Below are positions 55,180 through 64,000 of a stretch of 64,000 bases of DNA, piece after piece. Every line of letters begins with the position of its first letter. Within the stretch, counting starts at the first letter, position 1. Origin of the DNA: Pelagimonas varians (lineage in GTDB: Bacteria > Pseudomonadota > Alphaproteobacteria > Rhodobacterales > Rhodobacteraceae); contig NZ_QKMF01000004.1 in assembly GCF_003208435.1 (NCBI RefSeq), forward strand, positions 62,001 to 126,000, given 5' to 3'. Under the pieces are notes generated by a model that ran no database searches, was not told the DNA's origin, and worked only from the letters and a program-made list of their open reading frames with translations. Made by a program: the position numbers and the translations under genes.

Positions 55180-56095
55180 GAAGCCAATCTCTGACATCCG
55201 CATCCTGAACGCTTTTGTGACTGTCGCCCAAGAGGGCAGTGTTTCGCGCGCGGCAAAACGACTACATCTCACCCAACCTGCGGTCAGCCTTCAACTGAAG
55301 CGTTTGAGCCAAGACATCGGGATGGAGCTATTCCACCGGACGCCGAAGGGTGTGAAATTGACACGGGATGGCGAAGCACTTGTCGTTAAAGCAGAAAAAA
55401 TACAGGCAGCGATTGCCGAGTTTGGACAAACAGCCCGACGGATCAACGGCAATGTCCGGGGAACTTTGCGACTAGGGACCATTGTGGACCCGGACTTCAT
55501 TCGGCTCGGGGCATTTCTGGCGGCACTGGTCAATGGATATCCCGACCTGCATACCAAGCTCATGCATGGCATCAGCGGCGACATCATAAAGCACCTGATC
55601 GAGGGGCACGTGGATGTAGGTTTTTTTCTGGGTGAGTTGAGCAGCTATGAGCCGGAGGGTGAAAACCAGAAGGAATCGATTTTCTACCAACGAGAATTGA
55701 CCAATTTCACCTATCGCGTCATTGCACCTGCTGGTTGGGGGAAACGTATTGCCGACAAAGATTGGAACGAACTGGCGGCAATGCCTTGGATCGGGACACC
55801 AACGCAATCGGTTCACCATCAATTGATAGCGCGTATCTACGCCGGTCAGGATAACAAACCTGACCCGGTTTGCCTTGTGGATCAGGAACCCTCAATGTTG
55901 GCGATGGTTCGATCTGGCATAGGGCTTAGTCTATGTAGAGAGTCGATTGCTTTGGAGGAAAGGCAGTCTCGTGGCCTGGCGATTTCAAACAGGGTGAAAA
56001 TCGAAACGTCCCTGCGCTTCGTCACTCTTGCCTCCCGTAAATCGGACCCAAATGTTATGGCTGCATTTGAGGCCTTGGATGCCACATGGCGCTAA
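55178..56095 (+). CDS. LysR-family transcriptional regulator
   Basis: This 305-residue LysR regulator has a helix-turn-helix at residues 10-65 (FVTVAQEGSVSRAAKRLHLTQPAVSLQL shown by position only). A substrate-binding domain follows, with LRLGTIVDPDFIRLG near 97 and MVRSGIGLSLCRE near 247. Divergent placement from the five-gene operon strongly suggests it controls that operon. LysR-type DddR plays this part in some DMSP gene clusters. The ligand may be a pathway metabolite such as acrylate or 3-hydroxypropionate, but this is inference. Confidence 0.9.
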   Translation: MKPISDIRILNAFVTVAQEGSVSRAAKRLHLTQPAVSLQLKRLSQDIGMELFHRTPKGVKLTRDGEALVVKAEKIQAAIAEFGQTARRINGNVRGTLRLGTIVDPDFIRLGAFLAALVNGYPDLHTKLMHGISGDIIKHLIEGHVDVGFFLGELSSYEPEGENQKESIFYQRELTNFTYRVIAPAGWGKRIADKDWNELAAMPWIGTPTQSVHHQLIARIYAGQDNKPDPVCLVDQEPSMLAMVRSGIGLSLCRESIALEERQSRGLAISNRVKIETSLRFVTLASRKSDPNVMAAFEALDATWR

Positions 56096-56542
56096 TTAGC
56101 CGCTGCGCACAGTTTCCGTGGTTCGCAAGGTAGCATTCGGTCATGGGCTGCACCTGATCATCCGGTCCATATCGCTTTTGAGTGGCAGGCCATGGACATC
56201 AAGACGGTCAGGGTGAATGGCCCGCGGGCGGGTGATCATTCCTACGAACACTATGTGCCTGATCGCATAGGCCTCCGATGGCGTTCAAACGGCGGCGTGA
56301 TAGGCTGATCCGCAGTGATAAAAGCGGCCCAGATCATGGGGCTTTCAGTACAGCGTTAGAACCCGTACTTGTTTGGGCACTCTACCGAAAGGACTGCTGT
56401 CGCATTTGAGGGGAGGGGGCCAACTGCCGGATGTCGTGACAGCCAACTGCTGCGACAGCCTGCTTCGCGACCGGTAAAACGGGCCGCTTGGGGGAGGCCC
56501 TCAGCACAAGTTTCCAGATCTCAAAAGTTGACCTCAGCGCGA
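56096..56542. other. 447-bp gap with decayed sequence
   Basis: No gene with recognisable motifs was found. One 43-codon frame (starting near 56277, MAFKRRRDRL) has no known relative. The stretch follows the LysR gene and precedes the SH3 gene's 3' end, and looks like degraded DNA. Confidence 0.5.
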
Positions 56543-56845
56543 TCACATTTTGCGTAGATATGCCCATGAGACATGTCCCTTAAGCCCCCGGGCCTTTTTC
56601 AAAGACACATTGCACCAGCGGGTCGCGCCGGTCTGTTGGCAGCTGTGGACACGCAAGGCGGTTCCGTTCGGAAGGCCTAGGATCACTTTGTAACCAATTC
56701 CGGGTCCTGCCCGTAATTTCAACATATCATCGTTATCGACGCCAAAGACCTCGTAGTTTCCAAGCGAGCCTGCTGCTGCCGGTTTAGGATCTAAGGTGGT
56801 CCCCAATGCAATTGCGATCAACGCGACAAAGATTACTCTGCTCAT
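56543..56845 (-). CDS. secreted small SH3-domain protein
   Basis: This 100-residue protein has a signal peptide (SRVIFVALIAIALG to AAAG) and one bacterial SH3 domain: MLKLRAGPGIGYKVILGLPNG gives the SH3b RT-loop pattern, and RWCNVSLKKARGLKGHVSWAYL closes the barrel. A Cys pair (CQQ and WCN) may form a disulfide. Such proteins sit in the periplasm and often bind peptidoglycan or partner proteins. No neighbours point to a role. Confidence 0.78.
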   Translation of the reverse strand: MSRVIFVALIAIALGTTLDPKPAAAGSLGNYEVFGVDNDDMLKLRAGPGIGYKVILGLPNGTALRVHSCQQTGATRWCNVSLKKARGLKGHVSWAYLRKM

Positions 56846-57759
56846 CGTTCTCTCCTGTGGCCAGTTTTACCTATGGGTGTAGTCTTTTGAACCACTAAAG
56901 GAAATCACCCTTAGAGGGGGGATTATCGGTAAGGTCGGGTGACCGGCGCGAATGCGGCTCGCTGTCAGATGAAATCCAATTGCGCCGCATAGAAGGTGAA
57001 TGCCTGCTTAGGTGAGGCTCCTGCGTAGCGTTTTTCAATATTCGCATGGACCGGTCTAGGGCGTTTCGCCCAAAGAATTTGGCTTTTCGAAGGGCGAAAA
57101 GACCCTGCCAATTCGGTGCAATAAACTCCTATCCGACAAAAGTCATTTTCACCATTCCAGTTGTGCGAGGTCAAAGGGGGCAAATGACATAACCGGAGGA
57201 CTGAGACATGCGGTTCTGGCCCAAAGCGGCGGTTCAGCGGTTCAATTTCCCGCCCCTTGCCAACAAAATCCAGTGTACCGCAGCGCCAATAAATCACGCC
57301 GGTAGGTGCTCTATTCACGGTGGAGGCGAGGGAGCGAACGGGGTGTTTTCGGCCAGATGACGTCGGGTTTGGCGGCGGTTCACAGCGAAAAAAGCGCTGT
57401 GATGATAGATATGCCCTCGTTCAATGCGCACCGCCCTTAACAAGCGCTCCGCGAACACGACATAGGTCGACCAAGCACAGCTACGAAAAGCCGCTTAAAC
57501 TAAAATCAGCAGCATTTTAACCAAGACCCGATCTTGTCGAAAAAGGCAGGACCATTTCATTTTTCTACAGTTGGACGTGTAATCAAAAGCGTCCTAAAGC
57601 TTGCGCAGAACATCCAAGATCTTAGGGTGGAGAATGCCGCTCAGAGGTCGTCCTGAACGTGTGTACAGCTTAAGTGTGTTCGATCGTCGTGTGTGGTAGG
57701 GATCATTTACGTCTCAAACAACTACGTCTTTTCAGCGACGTGTGCACTCGGGATGCGAG
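56846..57759. other. 914-bp gene-poor stretch before tRNA-Ser
   Basis: Several frames of 60-117 codons occur but none has a recognisable motif or ribosome site. The longest, 56965-57318 on the minus strand, is rich in Pro, Arg and Trp and unlike a soluble protein. The stretch may be an old integration zone next to the tRNA. Confidence 0.5.
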
Positions 57760-57849
57760 TGGCGGAGAGACAGGGATTCGAACCCTGGGAACCCGTGAAG
57801 GCTCAACGGTTTTCGAGACCGCCCCGTTCGACCACTCCGGCACCTCTCC
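57760..57849 (-). tRNA. tRNA-Ser (anticodon CGA)
   Basis: Read on the minus strand, this 90-nt class II tRNA has the acceptor stem GGAGAGG/TCTCTCC, a long variable arm and an encoded GCCA end. The T loop is GGTTCGAATCC. The anticodon loop is TCTCGAAA, giving CGA, which reads TCG serine codons. Acceptor and long variable arm mark it as tRNA-Ser. Confidence 0.95.
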
Positions 57850-57996
57850 GCGGGGATCTTGGTGTGGGGCGTTTAGACCGCGTTGTCGGGGCTTGCAACA
57901 AGAAATTTACACAATCCGCTCATGTATGAGCTGCCCCCTTGGAAAACTTGTCCGCGAGGCCTACCGTTAAAGGGAATACAATAGAAGGATTCAGGG

Positions 57997-58797
57997 ATGT
58001 TTCGCCGTTTTTTTGCTGGGTTGATGGTTTTGACACTGGCTTTCCCCCTTCATGCCGCTCCGTCGGACGACGTGCTTGATGCGCTTGAACTTGACCAATT
58101 GTTGGACATCATGCGTGAAGAGGGCGTGCTTTATGGCTCCGAAATGGCAACCGACCTGTTTGCTGGCGGTGAAAATGCGCGCTGGCAGGGGATTTTGGAG
58201 GAAATCTATGACACCAGTAAAATGGATCAACTGGTTCGCCGCAATTTCGGCGAAGTCTTGGGCGATACCGATACTGCCGGGATTTTGAACTTTTTTGAAT
58301 CGGATTTGGGAAAACGTGCGGTGTCCTTGGAGTTGAGCGCGCGGCGCGCAATGATCGATGATAGCGTCGAAGAGGCAGCCCGCGGTTCCTATCATACAGC
58401 CGAGGATAGGGTGCTCGACCGGGTGACCGATTTTATTCAGGCCAATGATTTGATCGAGGCGAATGTCACCGGTGCATTAAATGCCTCGTTTCAATTTTAT
58501 CGCGGTATGGTCGATGGTGGCGGCTTTGAAATGAGCGAAAGTGAGATCTTGTCGGATGTCTGGGCCCAAGAGGCCGAGACCCGTAAAGACACCGAAGAAT
58601 GGATTTATGGATTCTTGATGATGGCCTATGGCCCGTTGGAAGACGGAGATCTTGAAAAATACACTGCGTTTTCAGCAAGTCCTGAGGGCAGGGCGCTTAA
58701 CCGCGCGCTGTTCGCGGGGTTCAACGCCATGTATGACGAAATCTCCTACGCCTTGGGATTAGCGGCAGCCCAGCAATTGCAGGGGCTCGATCTGTAA
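57997..58797 (+). CDS. DUF2059 family secreted protein
   Basis: This 266-residue protein has a signal peptide (FRRFFAGLMVLTLAFPLHA) and a helical mature part. NFFESDLGKRAVSLELSARRAM near residue 98 is close to the DUF2059 pattern seen in many alphaproteobacterial periplasmic proteins. A second related block, EKYTAFSASPEGRALNRALFAGFN, lies near residue 225. No reaction is known. It stands alone, with a terminator after it. Confidence 0.7.
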   Translation: MFRRFFAGLMVLTLAFPLHAAPSDDVLDALELDQLLDIMREEGVLYGSEMATDLFAGGENARWQGILEEIYDTSKMDQLVRRNFGEVLGDTDTAGILNFFESDLGKRAVSLELSARRAMIDDSVEEAARGSYHTAEDRVLDRVTDFIQANDLIEANVTGALNASFQFYRGMVDGGGFEMSESEILSDVWAQEAETRKDTEEWIYGFLMMAYGPLEDGDLEKYTAFSASPEGRALNRALFAGFNAMYDEISYALGLAAAQQLQGLDL

Positions 58798-58858
58798 ATC
58801 GGCATAAGCATTGCTTGACAAGGCGGCGGGCGCACGTGCATAAGCGCGCTTCAAAGGA

Positions 58859-58887
58859 CGGGGCGATTGCTCCGCCTTTTGTTTTTT
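58859..58887 (+). terminator. terminator before rplU
   Basis: The stem CGGGGC/GCTCCG with a GATT loop (one G-T pair) is followed by CC and then TTTTGTTTTTT. Confidence 0.7.
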
Positions 58888-59003
58888 GTTGAAACGAACG
58901 TCCTTGGCGGGACGCGCGGTTCTAGGCGGCCTGGGTATTTGCCCTAAGGTCCTGAACGCCCAGAAATGGGGGCCGAAGAACGCGATATGAAAGGAAACAC
59001 GCG

Positions 59004-59585
59004 ATGTTCGCGGTACTCAAGACCGGCGGCAAGCAATATAAAGTCCAGGCGGGTGATATCCTCCGTGTGGAAAAGCTGGCTGCTGATGCGGGCGAAACCG
59101 TCCAGTTCAACGACATTTTGATGATTGGCGGCGAAAGCACTGCCATTGGCGCGCCTTTTGTGGCTGGCGCTGGTGTTCAGGCGGAAATCGTCGACCAGAT
59201 CAAAGGCGAAAAGACCATCAACTTCGTCATGCGTCGCCGTAAGCACGGCTCGCAGCGTACCAAGGGTCACCGTCAGCAGCTTACTTTGCTGCGTATCACA
59301 GACATCTTGGCCTCTGGCGCAGATGCATCCGGCGTAAAAGCTGCTGTTGGCGCGGGCTCCGCACCAAAAGCCGCTGCTCCGGCCGCTGCTGCTCCTCAAA
59401 AAGCGGCTGCGGCTGCTGGTGCAGATGATCTGACCGAGATCACTGGTGTCGGCCCCGCCGCCGCCAAAAAGCTGGTAGACGCCGGCATCACAACTTTTGC
59501 ACAACTTGCAGCAGTTGACGCGGACACCTTTGAAGGTGCCAAAGTCAAAGCTGAGTGGGTTGAGCAAGCCAAAACACTGGCCTAA
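59004..59585 (+). CDS. rplU: 50S ribosomal protein L21 with C-terminal extension
   Basis: L21 binds 23S rRNA. Residues 1-103 are a normal L21, opening MFAVLKTGGKQYKV and ending with RRRKHGSQRTKGHRQQLTLL. An Ala-rich linker of about 35 residues follows, then DDLTEITGVGPAAAKKLVDAG, a helix-hairpin-helix-like module to residue 193. Ordinary L21 is about 103 residues, so the tail doubles it; long L21 proteins of this kind occur in Rhodobacterales. The start has a GAAAGGAAA ribosome site. rpmA follows after 18 bp. Confidence 0.97.
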   Translation: MFAVLKTGGKQYKVQAGDILRVEKLAADAGETVQFNDILMIGGESTAIGAPFVAGAGVQAEIVDQIKGEKTINFVMRRRKHGSQRTKGHRQQLTLLRITDILASGADASGVKAAVGAGSAPKAAAPAAAAPQKAAAAAGADDLTEITGVGPAAAKKLVDAGITTFAQLAAVDADTFEGAKVKAEWVEQAKTLA

Positions 59586-59603
59586 GGCTAAGGAGAGCAA
59601 CAC

Positions 59604-59873
59604 ATGGCACATAAAAAAGCTGGCGGTTCCTCCCGCAACGGTCGCGACTCAGCTGGTCGCCGTCTTGGTGTGAAATTGTACGGTGGCCAAGCGGCTATTC
59701 CGGGCAATATCGTCGTGCGTCAGCGCGGAACCAAGTTTTGGCCGGGCGAAGGCGTAGGCATGGGCAAAGATCACACAATCTTTGCAACTGTCGAAGGCGC
59801 AGTCACCTTCCGCAAAGGCCTGAAAGGCCGAACCTTTATTTCGGTGCTTCCAGTGGCGGAGGCCGCTGAATAA
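59604..59873 (+). CDS. rpmA: 50S ribosomal protein L27
   Basis: L27 lies near the peptidyl-transferase centre. The 89-residue protein begins [23 protein letters not shown] and continues with [18 protein letters not shown]-type wording, the expected L27 core. No N-terminal cleavage extension is present. It is the second gene of rplU-rpmA, with a terminator after it. Confidence 0.98.
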   Translation: MAHKKAGGSSRNGRDSAGRRLGVKLYGGQAAIPGNIVVRQRGTKFWPGEGVGMGKDHTIFATVEGAVTFRKGLKGRTFISVLPVAEAAE

Positions 59874-59901
59874 GCCGACCTAGAGGTCTACAAGACAATT
59901 A

Positions 59902-59928
59902 GGGGATCGGCAGTGCCGGTCCCCTTTT
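59902..59928 (+). terminator. Rho-independent terminator of rplU-rpmA
   Basis: A 10-bp stem GGGGATCGGC/GCCGGTCCCC with one T-G pair and an AGT loop is followed by TTTT. Confidence 0.9.
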
Positions 59929-60039
59929 CGTTTTGAATACGGGAATGTGGGCAAAACCAGTCACAAAATCGCCAAGCCGGCGGTTTAACCGTTCCCCAAT
60001 GCCTATGTATTACAGGCAATGCACAGGAGGAGAGTGCAG

Positions 60040-60579
60040 ATGAGCCTAGATCAAATCCAAGACCAACCAGTTGTTGAAACTGAGCGGTTTGACCTGCGTC
60101 CCGTTCGGCGGTCAGACATTGGCCTGTTGGAGCATTACGCGGGTGAAGTGCGCGTAGCGCAAATGACCCCGACCATCCCTCATCCATTGCCGCCCGGTGT
60201 CGTTGAGGCAATGATTGATCGGGCCGCAGGGTCTGACCGGGACGAAGATGTCTGGGTCATCGATGCCACTAAGGTCGGCGGTGCCGAAGTTATGGGGGCG
60301 ATCACGCTGAAACGGATGGACCGCAAACAATCCGAAGTTGGCTATTGGGTTGCGCCATTGTTTTGGAACACTGGGTTGGCCTCTGAAGCTGTCGAAGCTT
60401 TGGTGGCAGCAAATCCGATGCAAAACGCGACCATCTTTGCCTCCGTTTTTCAAGACAATCCGGCTTCGGCCCGTGTTTTGACAAATTGCGGTTTTGAATA
60501 CATCGGTGACGCCGAAGTTTACTGCGTGTCGAGGGCGGCCAAAGTGCCGACCTGGACCTATTTGAAGAAACTTGCGTAG
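60040..60579 (+). CDS. GNAT family acetyltransferase, RimJ/RimL type
   Basis: This 179-residue protein matches the RimJ/RimL-like GNAT group. Marks are ETERFDLRPVRRSDIGLL near 12, MGAITLKRMDRKQSEVGYWVAPLFWNTGLASEAVEAL around 85-120 (motif A region) and FQDNPASARVLTNCGFEYIG near 140. It has a GGAGGAG ribosome site before the ATG at 60040. It lies in the rplU-obgE interval, where roseobacters commonly carry one or two such genes. The substrate is unknown. Confidence 0.9.
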   Translation: MSLDQIQDQPVVETERFDLRPVRRSDIGLLEHYAGEVRVAQMTPTIPHPLPPGVVEAMIDRAAGSDRDEDVWVIDATKVGGAEVMGAITLKRMDRKQSEVGYWVAPLFWNTGLASEAVEALVAANPMQNATIFASVFQDNPASARVLTNCGFEYIGDAEVYCVSRAAKVPTWTYLKKLA

Positions 60580-60843
60580 GCTCTGGTTTTGACCAATGGC
60601 CGCGCCTAAATTGTCCGGTTGGGTGCGGCTACTGATCCTTGGGCTGAGCGGTGACATCGCAAAACCCAAGGCCAAGGGGGATGGCCCAATTGGCACTCTG
60701 TGCTATTTTCATGCGCTGTGCCGACGCCTTGGGCAAGGAAGCGCTAGTAAACAGTGTTTGTTTGATGAAAGAACGGCGGCAATGACGCAAGCCCGCTTGA
60801 GAAAACCGCCCATCCCCGCTACACCGCCCGAACCCTATAGTGA

Positions 60844-62996
<2,153 letters not shown>

Positions 62997-63068
62997 CAAT
63001 GCGCTCTGACCCAGCACAAAAACGTTAACACTTTTCCCAACCAAACCCTTCGCAAAAAGGACGCCGTC

Positions 63069-64000
63069 ATGAAAGATCTGACAGACATTCCCGCCCTTAT
63101 GGCCGACATCGGGGCGCGCGCAAAAGCCGCCTCTGCCGAGCTCGCTTTTGCGCCGGGGCCGGTCAAACAGCGCGCCCTTGAAGCCGCTGCCGATGCAGTA
63201 TGGGCTGCGCGCGCCGATATCATCGAAGCGAATGCCAAAGACATGGAATTTGGCCGGGGCAAAGGACTGTCTGACGCAATGCTCGACCGGCTGATGCTGG
63301 ACGAAGGGCGCATTCAAGGCATGGTTGACGGCCTGCGCGCCGTGGCCGCGCAAGATGATCCTGTCGGCAAGGTGACCGAAGAATGGGATCAGCCTTCGGG
63401 TTTGAATATTCGCCGGGTACGCACCCCTTTGGGTGTTATTGGCGTGATCTATGAATCGCGGCCAAATGTAACCGCAGACGCTGGTGCGCTTTGTCTTAAG
63501 GCTGGCAATGCCGTGATTTTACGCGGAGGTTCGGAAAGCTTTCATTCATCTAGTGCAATCCATGCCTGTTTGGTTGCTGGTTTGCAGGCGGCGGACCTGC
63601 CGGAAGATGCCATTCAGTTGATCCCGACCCGTGATCGCGCAGCGGTGCGTGAATTGCTGACCATGACCGAAACTGTTGATGTCATTGTTCCACGCGGGGG
63701 AAAAGGCCTTGTGGGGTTGGTCCAACGCGAAGCGCGGGTGCCGGTTTTTGCACACCTTGAGGGGATCGTTCATATTTACGTCGACAAAGCTGCCGATCCA
63801 GTCAAAGCGCTGTCTGTTGTGATGAACGCCAAGACGCGCCGTACTGGCATTTGCGGGTCTGCGGAATGCTTGCTTATTCACCGCGATGTCGTTGACACCA
63901 TTGGTCAAGGGCTGGTCAAGGCATTGCTCGCTGCCGGTGTCGAAGTTCGGGCGGGAGAGGTTCTCAAAGCGATCGAAGGTACGCAAGAAGCCACCGAGGA
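63069..64000 (+). CDS. proA: gamma-glutamyl phosphate reductase, partial
   Basis: ProA reduces gamma-glutamyl phosphate to the semialdehyde in proline synthesis. The window holds the first 310 residues; the end lies beyond base 64000. Visible marks are [40 protein letters not shown] around 115-155, [11 protein letters not shown] near 200 and the catalytic Cys in [13 protein letters not shown] near 262. The ATG at 63069 is 72 bp after proB. The open frame runs to the edge without a stop. Confidence 0.96.
   Translation, partial: MKDLTDIPALMADIGARAKAASAELAFAPGPVKQRALEAAADAVWAARADIIEANAKDMEFGRGKGLSDAMLDRLMLDEGRIQGMVDGLRAVAAQDDPVGKVTEEWDQPSGLNIRRVRTPLGVIGVIYESRPNVTADAGALCLKAGNAVILRGGSESFHSSSAIHACLVAGLQAADLPEDAIQLIPTRDRAAVRELLTMTETVDVIVPRGGKGLVGLVQREARVPVFAHLEGIVHIYVDKAADPVKALSVVMNAKTRRTGICGSAECLLIHRDVVDTIGQGLVKALLAAGVEVRAGEVLKAIEGTQEATE

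Noticed and set aside
56965-57318. 117-codon minus-strand frame before tRNA-Ser
   Set aside because: Unusual composition rich in Pro, Arg and Trp, no motif, no ribosome site.

Overview
The window is a chromosomal segment of an alphaproteobacterium, most likely a marine Rhodobacteraceae (roseobacter group) species. The inference rests on gene order and regulatory sites: DUF177-rpmF-plsX-fabH, a BamE lipoprotein, an OlsB-type acyltransferase, CckA with a full CtrA box, recA behind an alphaproteobacterial LexA box (GAAC-N7-GAAC), a long L21 with a C-terminal extension, and obgE-proB-proA. No rRNA operon, prophage or CRISPR array was seen. Two tRNA genes are present, Gly(CCC) and Ser(CGA), both on the minus strand.

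Layout. 0-7.8 kb: envelope and lipid housekeeping genes (fabH, plsX, rpmF, yceD, bamE, an orphan ornithine/glutamine-lipid N-acyltransferase), an ABC-F protein, an AbrB-type transporter, a VOC protein and an ArsC-like reductase. 7.8-13.1 kb: an accessory patch bounded by two degenerate IS3-family remnants and the tRNA-Gly gene. It holds an AraC-type regulator, a secreted amidohydrolase and an OprB-like porin. 13-28.8 kb: a corrinoid-protein reductive activator, GNAT and CaiB genes, guaB, a MATE exporter, a probable type II restriction-modification pair (C5-cytosine methyltransferase plus PD-(D/E)xK candidate), rsmB, cckA, a sulfotransferase, recA and a MarR-GNAT fusion. 28.8-35.2 kb: alaS, DUF1330, two small proteins and typA.

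35.2-48.3 kb is metabolic accessory DNA. It carries an SMR exporter, a non-pyrrolysine MttB methyltransferase, RidA, a BesD-like 2-oxoglutarate oxygenase, a cupin, an aldo/keto reductase and a hemerythrin that appears to lack its last helix. It also carries a glucosylglycerate set (GH13_18 phosphorylase, GpgS-type synthase, GpgP-type phosphatase) and a PhyH oxygenase divergent from a LacI-type regulator.

48.7-56.1 kb is a five-gene operon (MmsA/DddC-like dehydrogenase, CaiB-type CoA transferase, crotonase, hydroxyacyl-CoA hydrolase, GMC dehydrogenase) with a divergent LysR regulator. Its enzyme set could take acrylate through acryloyl-CoA, 3-hydroxypropionyl-CoA, 3-hydroxypropionate and malonate semialdehyde to acetyl-CoA, as in the AcuN-AcuK-DddA-DddC route. 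A valine/methacrylyl-CoA role is the main alternative. 56.1-64 kb: two gene-poor stretches, an SH3 protein, tRNA-Ser, a DUF2059 protein, rplU-rpmA, a GNAT gene, obgE, proB and the start of proA.

Positions, motifs and gene order were read by eye. Functions come from remembered family motifs. No database search was possible.
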